This document shows, piece after piece, positions 1 through 8,274 of a stretch of DNA of 64,000 bases (positions are counted from its first letter, which is position 1; every line of letters starts with the position of its first letter). Position numbers and translations under genes: made by a program. The DNA is taken from contig NZ_JAXCHT010000021.1 in assembly GCF_035984655.1 (NCBI RefSeq), positions 20,333 through 84,332 on the forward strand. The letters are read 5' to 3'. The stretch comes from Actimicrobium sp035984655. Lineage in GTDB: Bacteria > Pseudomonadota > Gammaproteobacteria > Burkholderiales > Burkholderiaceae_D. Under the pieces are notes generated by a model, which saw only the letters and a list, made by a program, of their open reading frames with translations, was not told where the DNA came from and did no database searches.

Positions 1-1
1 G

Positions 2-220
2 GCGTTTGACACCGCCTTCGAGCAGGCCCGCCAGATGCCCGACGGGCCGCAGCGCAAACAGTTGTATACGGCCATGTTCCGCCAGCTGGAAGCCGATTCG
101 GCCACCGTGCTCGGGCTCTGGCGCGTGCGCAACTGGCTGGTCCGGCCGTGGGTGCAGGGCTTCAAGAAGCATCCGATCATGCGCGAAAACTGGCAGTACC
201 TGGATATTGAAAAACACTGA
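2..220 (+). CDS. Peptide ABC transporter substrate-binding protein, C-terminal fragment
   Basis: The gene is cut by the left edge; only about the last 72 codons are present, in frame with position 2. The tail (GFKKHPIMRENWQYLDIEKH) is nearly the same as the tail of the next gene (GFKKHPILHAEWMYFDIEK), so the two are paralogous family 5 (OppA/DppA) periplasmic binding proteins in tandem. It would capture peptides in the periplasm for the permeases encoded downstream. It ends 49 bp before the next start, consistent with one operon. Function is inferred from the paralogue and neighbours, because the diagnostic N-terminal part lies outside the window. Confidence 0.8.
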   Translation, partial: AFDTAFEQARQMPDGPQRKQLYTAMFRQLEADSATVLGLWRVRNWLVRPWVQGFKKHPIMRENWQYLDIEKH

Positions 221-269
221 TCGATTGGCTATCGATTTTGGCAATGGCATTTTGCAAGGAACCACCACC

Positions 270-2060
270 ATGAAATCACTCTGGCTTCGCGGCCTGATCC
301 TGGCTGCCGTCATCGGCATCTTGCCCGCTGCGCACGGCGCGACCAACCCGGCCGACCCGACCAAGGTGCTGCGTTATGTGTTCCCCGCTGCGGAAACCGG
401 TTTCGACCCGGCGATCGGGCGCGACCTGTATTCGGCGCATGTGGTGCAAGCCGTGTTCGAGACGCTGTACACCTATGACTATCTGGCGCGTCCGGCCAAA
501 CTGCGGCCACTGACCGCCGACGGCATGCCGGAAGTCACCGATGAAGGCAAGACCTACACGATCCATTTGAAGAAGGGCATTTACTTCTTTCCGGATGCCG
601 CCTTCAATGGCAAGAAGCGCGAACTGACGATGAACGATTACGTGTATTCGTATCGCCGTTTGTTTGATCCGAAACTGGCCTCGCCGCATACCTGGCTGTT
701 CGAAGGCAAGGTGGTCGGCCTCGATGCGCTCGCCGCCGACGCCAAGAAGACCGGCAAGTTTGATTACGACAGCAAGATCGCCGGTTTCGAAGTGCTGGAT
801 CCGTACACGCTGCGCATTCATCTGACCCAGCCCGATTTCAACCTCGGCATGATCCTCGCGCATGAGCCGACCTCGGCGATGGCGCGCGAAGTGGTCGAGA
901 AATACCAGGACACGGGCGGCCAGGTGATGGCCAATCCGGTCGGCACCGGCGCCTATCATCTGACCGAATGGGTGCGTGCCTCGCGCATGGTGCTCGAAGC
1001 CAATCCGGATTACCGGCCCTTCACCTGGGATTTTGAAGCCGGCACCGATCCGGAAGACAAGGCCATTGTCGCCAGGCTCAAGGGCAAGATGTTCCCGCAG
1101 ATCGGCCGCATCGAGATCGCCGTGATGATCGAAGACCAGTCGCGTCTGCTGGCATTCCAGAACGATGAAGTCGACCTGTTCGAATTACAGGGCCCGCTGG
1201 CGCCGCAGCTCCTCAGCGGCGGCAAGCTCAAGCCCGAGTTCGCGAAAAAGGGCATCCAGCTCTCGCGCATCGTCGATCCGGAATCGAGCTACTACTATTG
1301 GAACATGCAGGACCCGGTGCTGGGCGGCTTTGAAAAGCACAAGATCGCGCTGCGCCGTGCCATCGCCATGGCGCACAACGTCGATGAAGAAATCCGGCTG
1401 GTCTGGAACGGCGAAGCCATCGCGCTGGAGTACCCGATCCCGCCCGGCATCGTCGGCCATGATCCGAAATACAAGAGTTCGATCCAGTTCGATCTGCCTG
1501 CGGCCAATGCACTGCTTGACAAGTTCGGCTACAAGCGCGGCAAGGATGGCTTCCGCAATCTGCCCGATGGCAAACCGTTCACGATCAAGTATTCGGCCCG
1601 CAACGACAACAACGGCCAGCAGCAATCCGAGATGTGGAAGAAGACCTACAACTCGATCGGTGTGCGCATGGATGGCGACATCCGTCCGTTCCCGGATCTG
1701 CTGAAAGCCGAAAAGAGCTGCCAGCTGCAAACCCGCACCTCGCCGTGGATCGCTGACTATCCCGATGGCGACAATTTCATGCAGCTGTACTACGGCCCCA
1801 ACACCGGCCAGAACAACAATGGCTGCGCCAAGATTCCCGCCTACGACGAGCTCTACCGCGCTTCGCAAAAGCTGCCGGCCGGGCCGGAACGCGACCTGAT
1901 TTATCACAAGATGACCCGCATCATGGAAATCTACTCGGCCCAGCGGATGGGGTATGCCCGCTATCGCAACATGGTCTCGCAGCCACGCGTGATCGGTTTC
2001 AAGAAGCATCCGATCCTGCACGCGGAATGGATGTATTTCGACATCGAAAAACGCAAATAA
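270..2060 (+). CDS. Peptide ABC transporter substrate-binding protein (SBP family 5)
   Basis: A 596-residue OppA/DppA-type periplasmic binding protein. The ATG at 270 is chosen because it begins a clear Sec signal peptide (MKSLWLRGLILAAVIGILP, then AHG-A) and follows an AAGGA site; the frame is open further upstream but without coding logic. The mature protein has the family pattern: an early LRYVFPAAETGFDPA segment, VFETLYTYDYL, and a C-terminal part with YRNMVSQPRVIGFKKHP. It delivers peptides to the two permeases that follow 15 bp downstream. It is the second of two tandem paralogous binding proteins, which suggests duplication with divergence of ligand range. Substrate cannot be read from the sequence. 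Confidence 0.92.
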   Translation: MKSLWLRGLILAAVIGILPAAHGATNPADPTKVLRYVFPAAETGFDPAIGRDLYSAHVVQAVFETLYTYDYLARPAKLRPLTADGMPEVTDEGKTYTIHLKKGIYFFPDAAFNGKKRELTMNDYVYSYRRLFDPKLASPHTWLFEGKVVGLDALAADAKKTGKFDYDSKIAGFEVLDPYTLRIHLTQPDFNLGMILAHEPTSAMAREVVEKYQDTGGQVMANPVGTGAYHLTEWVRASRMVLEANPDYRPFTWDFEAGTDPEDKAIVARLKGKMFPQIGRIEIAVMIEDQSRLLAFQNDEVDLFELQGPLAPQLLSGGKLKPEFAKKGIQLSRIVDPESSYYYWNMQDPVLGGFEKHKIALRRAIAMAHNVDEEIRLVWNGEAIALEYPIPPGIVGHDPKYKSSIQFDLPAANALLDKFGYKRGKDGFRNLPDGKPFTIKYSARNDNNGQQQSEMWKKTYNSIGVRMDGDIRPFPDLLKAEKSCQLQTRTSPWIADYPDGDNFMQLYYGPNTGQNNNGCAKIPAYDELYRASQKLPAGPERDLIYHKMTRIMEIYSAQRMGYARYRNMVSQPRVIGFKKHPILHAEWMYFDIEKRK

Positions 2061-2075
2061 CCCTGAAAGAAAATC

Positions 2076-3014
2076 ATGACTTCCTACATATTGCGGCGTC
2101 TCTGGCAAATGCTGCCGACCATGCTCGGGGTGATCCTGCTGGTGTTCATCCTGTTCAACTGGGTCGGCGGTGACCCGGCTTATATCCTGGCTGGAAAAAT
2201 GTCGAACAAGGAGCAGATCGCCAACATCCGCACCCAGCTCGGCATCGACCAGCCGATCTGGGTGCAGCTGTGGATTTTCATCAAGCAGATTGTCACGTTC
2301 GATTTCGGCAGCAGCTGGAGCACCGGTGAATCGGTCTCGCACGTGATCACCTCGCGCCTCGGGCCGTCGCTGACCGTGCTGATTCCGCTGACGATCCTGG
2401 AAACCCTGATCGCCGTCGGCCTCGCCCTGGCGATTGCCTTCGTACGCGGTTCGGTGCTGGACCGCTCGGTGATGGTGGCCTGCACCATCGGCATGTCGGT
2501 CAGCATTCTGGTCTACATCATCGTGTTCCAGTACTTCTTTGCCTACAAGCTGAGCCTGTTCCCGGTGCAGGGCTGGGGCGACAGTTTTTTCGAGAACCTG
2601 TTCAAGTATTCGCTGCTGCCGATCATCATCGGCCTGGCCGTCAGCGTCGCGCCGAGCCTGCGGCTGTTCCGCACCTTCGTGCTTGATGAAGTCAACCAGG
2701 ATTACGTGCGCACCGCGCGCGCCAAGGGTGTCTCGGAGCGTCGCATCCTGTGGGTGCACGTGTTGCGCAACGCCGCCATCCCGATCATCACCAACGTCAT
2801 GTCGAACCTGCCGGCGCTGCTGATCGGCGCGTTCCTGATCGAGCGTTTCTTCTCGATCCCGGGGATTGGCCGCGAAGTGATTCTGGCCGTCGAGCGCAGC
2901 GATTTCCCGGTGATCAAGGCGATCACCGTGTATGTCGCCGCCGCCACCATGATCTTCAATCTGTTGACCGACCTGATGTACCAGGCCGTCGATCCACGCG
3001 TTCAGCTGAAGTAG
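2076..3014 (+). CDS. Peptide ABC transporter permease, DppB/OppB type
   Basis: A 312-residue inner-membrane permease. It begins MTSYILRRLWQMLPTMLGV, the typical DppB/OppB N-terminus with one TM helix, followed by a periplasmic loop and about five further TM helices. The cytoplasmic EAA loop that docks on the ATPase is visible near residues 208-225 (YVRTARAKGVSE), and the family C-terminus ending in DLMYQAVDPRVQLK is present. It pairs with the next permease to form the pore. Spacing is 15 bp from the binding protein and 10 bp to the next gene, so co-transcription is expected. Confidence 0.93.
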   Translation: MTSYILRRLWQMLPTMLGVILLVFILFNWVGGDPAYILAGKMSNKEQIANIRTQLGIDQPIWVQLWIFIKQIVTFDFGSSWSTGESVSHVITSRLGPSLTVLIPLTILETLIAVGLALAIAFVRGSVLDRSVMVACTIGMSVSILVYIIVFQYFFAYKLSLFPVQGWGDSFFENLFKYSLLPIIIGLAVSVAPSLRLFRTFVLDEVNQDYVRTARAKGVSERRILWVHVLRNAAIPIITNVMSNLPALLIGAFLIERFFSIPGIGREVILAVERSDFPVIKAITVYVAAATMIFNLLTDLMYQAVDPRVQLK

Positions 3015-3024
3015 GAAGCACTCG

Positions 3025-4143
3025 ATGACACATACTGAAAAACAGGTTTCGCCCGGACTCTGGGCACTGGCATGGCGCCGGCTGCGTGCCGACCATACCG
3101 CCATGTTCGCACTGGCCGTGGTGGTCGCCTATCTGGTCGCGCTGGTGCTGTCGGCCAGCGGCTTGCTGGCCTCCGACTGGGATGCTGAAGTCGGCGTCAA
3201 CTACGCGCCGCCGACCTTTGTCGGCGCGCAAACGGCAGCCGAACGCGGTGGCTCGCCAGCCGCGGCGGAAAGCGAAGCGCTGCCGCCCGAAAACCCGCTC
3301 GATCCCCTGAAGGACATCATCCGTGAACTGCGCGCCAGTGCCGGCGCCCAGCAACCGGTGATCGTCAACGACTACGGCATTCCCGACCCGATCGGCAAGG
3401 AACTGGCCGAAGTGCGCGCCGAACTGGCCAAGGGCGGCGCCGCCAAGGCCGCGCTGGTGCGCCGCGAGACGCTGCCGTTCGGTGGCGACAAGTGGGGCCA
3501 CGACATCATCAAGAAAACCATCAAGGGCGCCGAAACGTCGATCGTGGTCGGCATCGTTGCGGCCTTCCTGGCGACCTTTCTGGGCACCGTCTTCGGCGCT
3601 GTCTCCGGCTATTTCGGCGGCAAGGTCGATGATTTCTTCAACTGGTTCTACAGCATCTTCACCTCGGTGCCGTACCTGTTGCTGATCCTTGCCGTGGCCG
3701 CAGTGCTGCAGCAAAAAGGCGTGCTGACCATCGTGCTGATCCTCGGCCTGACCGGCTGGACCGGCACCTATCGCCTGATCCGCGCCGAATACCTCAAGCA
3801 CAAGAACCGCGAATACGTCTGGGCCGCCGATGCGATTGGCGCCTCGCACATGCGCAAGATGTTCACGCATATTTTCCCCAACGTCAGTCACGTGGCGCTG
3901 GTGCAGATCTCGATCCTGGTGGTCGGTTTCATCAAGTCGGAAGTGATCCTGAGTTTCCTCGGGTTCGGCGTGCCGGTCGGCACCGTGTCATGGGGCAGCA
4001 TGCTCAATGAAGCGCAAAACGAACTCATCCTTGGCAAGTGGTGGCAGCTGGTGGCAGCCAGTGTGGCGATGGCGGTGCTGGTGACGGCGTTCTCGCTGTT
4101 TACCGACGCGCTGCGCGACGCCCTTGATCCGAAGCTCAAATAG
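3025..4143 (+). CDS. Peptide ABC transporter permease, DppC/OppC type with long periplasmic insert
   Basis: A 372-residue permease, longer than the usual ~300 of DppC. TM1 spans about residues 27-49. It is followed by roughly 115 residues of Ala/Pro/Glu-rich and charged sequence (about 50-165) before the normal core resumes at FGGDKWGHDIIKKTIKGAE. The core has five TM helices and an EAA loop (EYVWAADAIGASHMRK, about residues 270-285), and ends in DALRDALDPKLK. The long loop recalls YejE, so a Yej-like transporter is an alternative to Dpp/Opp. It lies 9 bp before the fused ATPase gene. Confidence 0.92.
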   Translation: MTHTEKQVSPGLWALAWRRLRADHTAMFALAVVVAYLVALVLSASGLLASDWDAEVGVNYAPPTFVGAQTAAERGGSPAAAESEALPPENPLDPLKDIIRELRASAGAQQPVIVNDYGIPDPIGKELAEVRAELAKGGAAKAALVRRETLPFGGDKWGHDIIKKTIKGAETSIVVGIVAAFLATFLGTVFGAVSGYFGGKVDDFFNWFYSIFTSVPYLLLILAVAAVLQQKGVLTIVLILGLTGWTGTYRLIRAEYLKHKNREYVWAADAIGASHMRKMFTHIFPNVSHVALVQISILVVGFIKSEVILSFLGFGVPVGTVSWGSMLNEAQNELILGKWWQLVAASVAMAVLVTAFSLFTDALRDALDPKLK

Positions 4144-4152
4144 GAAACTGCG

Positions 4153-5850
4153 ATGACACCGAATTCGACCCCCTTGCTGTCCGTCAGCAATCTGCGCGTC
4201 AGTTTTCTGACCGACAAAACCCACAGCGTCGAGGCTGTCAAAGGCATCTCGTTCGACATCCCGCGCAATGCCACCATCGCCCTGGTCGGTGAGTCCGGCA
4301 GCGGCAAATCGGTCAGCTCGCTGGCCGTGATGGGCTTGCTGTCGGCCGACAACTCCATCGTCGACCCGAACAGCAAGATCCTGTTCGAAGGCCGCGACCT
4401 GCTGGCGCTGTCGATTGCCGAACGGCGCCAGCTGTGCGGCAAGGAAATCTCGATGATTTTCCAGGAGCCGATGACCTCGCTCAATCCGGTCTTCACGGTC
4501 GGCTTCCAGATTGGCGAAGTGCTCAAGCTGCACATGAACATGGACAGCAAGCAGGCGCGCGCACGCACGCTGGCGCTGCTGGAAGAGGTCGGCATCCCGA
4601 CCCCGGAAACCCGCATCGATGCGTATCCGAGCCAATTGTCCGGCGGCCAGCAGCAGCGCGTGATGATCGCCATGGCGATCGCCTGCGAACCGAAACTGCT
4701 GATCGCGGACGAACCGACCACCGCGCTCGATGTGACGATCCAGAAGCAGATCATCGACCTGATCGACGCGCTGCGTAAAAAGCGCCAGATGTCGGTGCTG
4801 TTCATCACCCATGACCTGGCGCTGGTGGGCGAGATCGCCGACGCCGTGATCGTCATGCGCAACGGCGAGATCCGCGAAAAAGGCGAGATTCACCAGATCT
4901 TCAACGCGCCGAAAGACCCGTACACCAAGGCGCTGCTGCGTTGCCGTCCATCGCTGGATGCGCGGCCGATGCGCCTGCCGGTGATCGCCGATTATCTGGA
5001 AGGCGATGGCGAGCCGGCCGGCCTGACCGAGCAACGCACCCGCGGCCTGACCGGCAGCGAAGAGATCGTGCTCGACGTGCGCCATCTCGGAAAAAGTTTT
5101 TACAGCCGCGAAGGCCTGTTCGGCAAGAAGGAATTCAAGGCCGTCAGTGACGTCTCGTTCAAACTCGCGCGCGGCAAGACGCTCGGCGTGGTGGGCGAAT
5201 CCGGCTCCGGCAAGACCACCGTCGGCCTGACGCTGCTGCGCCTGCACCAAGCCACCTCGGGCCAGGCGCTGTTCGAAGGCAAGGACATCCTTGCCATGTC
5301 GAACAAGGAGTTCATGGCCTACAAGCGGCGCATCCAGATCATCTTCCAGAATCCGTACGCCTCGCTCAATCCGCGCTTCACGGTCGGCCAGATTCTGCTG
5401 GAGCCATTGCGCATCCACAACATCGGCACCGGCGACAAGGACCGCTCCGACATGGCCTATGCGCTGCTGAAAAAAGTCGGCTTGCCCGAAGCGGCGTTCC
5501 ACCGCTACCCGCACGAATTCTCCGGCGGCCAGCGACAACGCATCGCCATCGCGCGCTGCCTGACCATGAAGCCGGAAGTGCTGGTGTGCGACGAATCGGT
5601 ATCGGCGCTGGACGTCTCGGTACAGGCCCAGGTACTGAATCTGCTGCAGGACCTGCAGGAAGAATTCGGCATGAGCTACATCTTCATTTCGCACGATCTG
5701 GCCGTCGTCAAATACATCGCCGATCAGGTGATGGTGATGAACAAGGGCAGCGTGGTCGAACTGGCCAATTCCGATGAGCTGTATCGCAATCCGCAGCATG
5801 CCTATACGCGCACGTTGCTGAGTGCGATTCCGAAGGGGTTGCGGGACTGA
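4153..5850 (+). CDS. Fused double ATPase of peptide ABC transporter (DppD-DppF / YejF-like)
   Basis: A single 565-residue protein carrying both nucleotide-binding domains that are usually separate as DppD and DppF. N-terminal domain: Walker A GESGSGKS near residue 46, signature LSGGQQQR near 162, Walker B LLIADEPTTALD near 182. C-terminal domain: Walker A GESGSGKTT near 347, signature FSGGQRQR near 456, Walker B VLVCDESVSALD. In the second Walker B the residue after DE is Ser rather than the common Pro, which is normal for this family. The fused layout matches YejF. It powers import through the two upstream permeases and closes the operon; a repeat block follows. Confidence 0.93.
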   Translation: MTPNSTPLLSVSNLRVSFLTDKTHSVEAVKGISFDIPRNATIALVGESGSGKSVSSLAVMGLLSADNSIVDPNSKILFEGRDLLALSIAERRQLCGKEISMIFQEPMTSLNPVFTVGFQIGEVLKLHMNMDSKQARARTLALLEEVGIPTPETRIDAYPSQLSGGQQQRVMIAMAIACEPKLLIADEPTTALDVTIQKQIIDLIDALRKKRQMSVLFITHDLALVGEIADAVIVMRNGEIREKGEIHQIFNAPKDPYTKALLRCRPSLDARPMRLPVIADYLEGDGEPAGLTEQRTRGLTGSEEIVLDVRHLGKSFYSREGLFGKKEFKAVSDVSFKLARGKTLGVVGESGSGKTTVGLTLLRLHQATSGQALFEGKDILAMSNKEFMAYKRRIQIIFQNPYASLNPRFTVGQILLEPLRIHNIGTGDKDRSDMAYALLKKVGLPEAAFHRYPHEFSGGQRQRIAIARCLTMKPEVLVCDESVSALDVSVQAQVLNLLQDLQEEFGMSYIFISHDLAVVKYIADQVMVMNKGSVVELANSDELYRNPQHAYTRTLLSAIPKGLRD

Positions 5851-5854
5851 CGTG

Positions 5855-6028
5855 CCGGTTGCTGCCGGTGCGGTATGCGACCGCTTCAACGACTGCGCGG
5901 AGCTTTTGCAGTGGTTCAATTTAAGGCACGCCGAGTTATCGGGGTCGGAGTTTTTTTTCGCAGCGGGTCATCGCGAAAATTACTCTGACCCCGATAACGG
6001 ACCATGGAATTCGTGCGGTTGATTGCCG
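5855..6028 (+). repeat. Direct repeat copy A containing REP-like palindrome
   Basis: This 174-bp stretch recurs at 6105-6278 with an exact 250-bp offset and roughly 90% identity by eye. It starts at CCGGTTGCTGCCGGTGCGG and ends at GGTTGATTGCCG. Each copy contains one long palindrome bounded by TTATCGGGGTC and GACCCCGATAA. It begins immediately after the fused ATPase stop codon. There is no open reading frame of note. Confidence 0.9.
5936..5997 (+). repeat. REP-like palindromic unit 1
   Basis: The arms TTATCGGGGTCGGAGT and ACTCTGACCCCGATAA pair with one mismatch. Inner arms TTTTTTTTCGC and GCGAAAAT flank a short loop. This GGGGTCAGAGT...TCGCGA unit type resembles REP sequences mobilised by RAYT (REP-associated tyrosine transposase) enzymes in Proteobacteria; no RAYT gene is in this window. 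Confidence 0.8.
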
Positions 6029-6050
6029 AGCTCAGCACTCCGTAGCCCGC

Positions 6051-6110
6051 AACCGGGGTCAGAGTAATTTTCGCGAAAAAGCGTCGCGAAAAAAAACTCC
6101 GACCCCGGTT
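6051..6110 (-). repeat. REP-like palindromic unit 2, inverted
   Basis: It lies between the two direct repeats and has the same core in the opposite orientation: AACCGGGGTCAGAGTAATT on the left and ACTCCGACCCCGGTT on the right, around TCGCGAAAAAGCGTCGCGA. Its right end merges with the start of direct repeat copy B, giving an alternating forward-inverse-forward array typical of REP clusters. Confidence 0.8.
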
Positions 6111-6278
6111 GCTGCCGGTGCGGTGTGCGACCGTTGCAACGACAGCGCGGAGTTTTTGCGGTTGTTCAAGTTAAGGCAAGCCGAGTTATCGGGGTCAGAG
6201 TTTTTTTTCGCAACGGGTCATCGCGAAAATTACTCTGACCCCGATAACGGACCATGGAATACGTGCGGTTGATTGCCG
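6105..6278 (+). repeat. Direct repeat copy B containing REP-like palindrome
   Basis: Second copy of the 174-bp element, exactly 250 bp from copy A, with scattered substitutions (for example GACCGTTGCAACGACAGCG against GACCGCTTCAACGACTGCG). It ends just before the leader of the small exported protein at 6377. Confidence 0.9.
6186..6247 (+). repeat. REP-like palindromic unit 3
   Basis: Same palindrome as unit 1, here with arms TTATCGGGGTCAGAGT and ACTCTGACCCCGATAA pairing perfectly. It precedes the gene at 6377 by 130 bp and could form a strong hairpin in any transcript crossing it. Confidence 0.8.
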
Positions 6279-6376
6279 CGCGCTACACTTCCGTACATAC
6301 CGGTTGGCGTCTTGCGAGAAAATGTTCGGTGTGGCTTCCGGCGCTTTGCCGACCTGATAACGTATCGGAGAAAACA

Positions 6377-6703
6377 GTGCGACTCTTTCCCGACAGGGTA
6401 CGTCTTCTTGCGACGATGATTTGCCTTGCCGGCCCTGTTGCTGCGGGCGCGACCAATCCTGCGCCGGATGTCGACATCATGGATGCGCTCGGTAATAACT
6501 GCAAACCCCGCGACATGACGAAGATTGATCAGGTCCGAAAACAGGTGAAATCCAACGTCACCAGCTTTCTGGTCTTCTATCGATCGCCGCATTCAAGACG
6601 CCACCAGCAGTTTGAATACTTTCCGTCCGATCCAAAATATATTGCAGTCGTAAAAAAAGGGATCGCGTTGTGCGACCCCGGTGAAAAGGAAACGGCTGGC
6701 TGA
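6377..6703 (+). CDS. Small exported protein of unknown function
   Basis: A 108-residue protein starting at GTG, chosen because TCGGAG lies six bases upstream and because this start gives a signal peptide (VRLFPDRVRLLATMICLAGP, then VAAG). An ATG at 6254 in the same frame lies inside the repeat block and would bury the signal sequence. The mature part has two cysteines (NNCKPRD and ALCDPGE), a basic SPHSRRHQQFEYFPSD segment and no domain I recognise. It sits 128 bp upstream of the TldD/TldE-type pair in the same direction. A link with those proteases is only a positional guess. Confidence 0.6.
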   Translation: MRLFPDRVRLLATMICLAGPVAAGATNPAPDVDIMDALGNNCKPRDMTKIDQVRKQVKSNVTSFLVFYRSPHSRRHQQFEYFPSDPKYIAVVKKGIALCDPGEKETAG

Positions 6704-6831
6704 GTTGTTGTCCGACACCTCAGTCGCTTACGACAGGTGTTGGTGTTGACGAAAATCGTCGCGAAAAATTGCCCTTGTCTCCTGCTGATGTACCCTGCAA
6801 CCGTTCCCAAAAACCTCCCTCGAAAGTCACC

Positions 6832-8274
6832 ATGTTCGACACCCTGCGCACCCAATTCCGCTCCCTCGCCCCGGCCGTTGATTTTTGCGCGCTGCGCATC
6901 GTCGACGAATCCAGCGAACAGATCATGGTGCGGCAAAACCTGCTGCAGCCGTTGACGACGTCCATCGATCGCGGCGCGATGGTCACGATCATGCATCGCG
7001 GCGGGTATGGCTATGCCGCCACCAGTGATCTGACGGTGGCCGGGCTGAAAGACGCGATTGCGCGCGCGCAGGCCTGGGCCGTCGCCAGCGCCGGACGGTC
7101 GGTGATTGATTATTCGACGATTGCCATGCCGCGTCCGACCGGGCGCTATGCCAGTCCGGTGCGCGCCAATGCGCCGGAGGCGTCGCGCAAGGACTTGATT
7201 GCGCTGCTGATGCGGGAATCGGCAGCCTGCCAGATTGATGCGCGCATCGTGGACTGGAGTGCCTCGATCGGCACCATGAGCACGCGCCAGTTGTACCTGA
7301 CCGCCGACGGCGGCGATCTCGAACAACAGTTCAGTTTCGTGATTCCGAATCTGTCGGTGACCGCCAATCAGGGCGCCGATACGCAAACCCGCACGCTGGG
7401 CGGGCAGTACAACGGCTACTGTCGCCAGGGCGGGCTGGAGGTGCTCAACGATGCCGGATTCTACGGCTCGGGCGCACGCATCGCCGCGCAGGCGATCGAA
7501 CTGCTCAATGCGCCCAACTGCCCGACCGGCAGCATGGATCTGTTGCTGATGCCGGGCCAGATGATGCTGCAGATTCACGAGTCGATCGGCCATCCGCTGG
7601 AGCTCGATCGCATCCTCGGCGATGAGCGCAATTTCGCCGGCACCAGCTTTGTCACGCTCGACATGTTTGGCCACTTCCAGTACGGCTCGCCGCTGCTCAA
7701 TGTGACGCATGACCCGAGCCGCGGCGAGCAGTTTGCCAGCTACGGCTGGGACGATGACGGCCAGCCGGCCGAGAAGGCCTATGTGATCCGCGCCGGGGTG
7801 CTGGAGCGGCCGCTGGGCGGCGCGATCTCGCAGGCGCGGGCCGGTGTCGAGGGCGTCGCCAATGCGCGCGCCTGCAGCTGGAACCGCGCCCCGATCGACC
7901 GCATGGCGAACCTGAATATCGAACCCGGCAGCAGCTCGCTCGAAGCCATGATCGGTTCGGTGGAGCGCGGGGTGCTGATGGACACCAATGTGTCGTGGTC
8001 GATCGATGACTCGCGCAACAAATTCCAGTTCGGCTGCGAAAGCGGTCGCCTGATCGAAGATGGCCAGCTCAAGGGCGTGGTCAAGAATCCGAACTACCGC
8101 GGCATTTCGGAATCGTTCTGGCGGTCGCTGAAGGCGGTCGGCGATGCCTCGACCGTCGATGTCATGGGTACGCCGTTTTGCGGCAAGGGCGAACCGTCGC
8201 AGGTGATCCGGGTCGGCCATGCGTCGCCAGCCTGCCTGTTTGCCAATGTCGATGTATTTGGAGGGCAGGACTGA
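6832..8274 (+). CDS. TldD/PmbA family metalloprotease, catalytic (TldD-like) subunit
   Basis: A 480-residue TldD-family protein. The zinc motif HExxxH is present as HESIGH at residues 249-254 within QIHESIGHPLELDRIL, so this is the catalytic partner. Canonical TldD reads HEAVGHGLEGD, so this is a divergent clade and not the housekeeping tldD. Family members form heterodimers with a non-catalytic TldE/PmbA and degrade or process small peptides, including modified peptides (known for microcin B17 and CcdA). The start ATG at 6832 matches the family N-terminus (MFDTLRTQFRSL); an in-frame upstream ATG at 6769 adds unrelated residues. The stop overlaps the next start by one base, indicating translational coupling. 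Confidence 0.88.
   Translation: MFDTLRTQFRSLAPAVDFCALRIVDESSEQIMVRQNLLQPLTTSIDRGAMVTIMHRGGYGYAATSDLTVAGLKDAIARAQAWAVASAGRSVIDYSTIAMPRPTGRYASPVRANAPEASRKDLIALLMRESAACQIDARIVDWSASIGTMSTRQLYLTADGGDLEQQFSFVIPNLSVTANQGADTQTRTLGGQYNGYCRQGGLEVLNDAGFYGSGARIAAQAIELLNAPNCPTGSMDLLLMPGQMMLQIHESIGHPLELDRILGDERNFAGTSFVTLDMFGHFQYGSPLLNVTHDPSRGEQFASYGWDDDGQPAEKAYVIRAGVLERPLGGAISQARAGVEGVANARACSWNRAPIDRMANLNIEPGSSSLEAMIGSVERGVLMDTNVSWSIDDSRNKFQFGCESGRLIEDGQLKGVVKNPNYRGISESFWRSLKAVGDASTVDVMGTPFCGKGEPSQVIRVGHASPACLFANVDVFGGQD

Noticed and set aside
1185..3104. A 639-codon minus-strand open frame across the peptide transporter genes
   Set aside because: Low-complexity His/Gln/Asp/Arg-rich translation opposite strongly conserved transporter genes; no start region or family match. 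The same applies to long minus-strand frames at 3988-5919 and 6577-8220.
5855..6278. CRISPR array
   Set aside because: Only two direct copies of a 174-bp unit with an inverted unit between them; no short regularly spaced repeats with unique spacers and no cas genes in the window.
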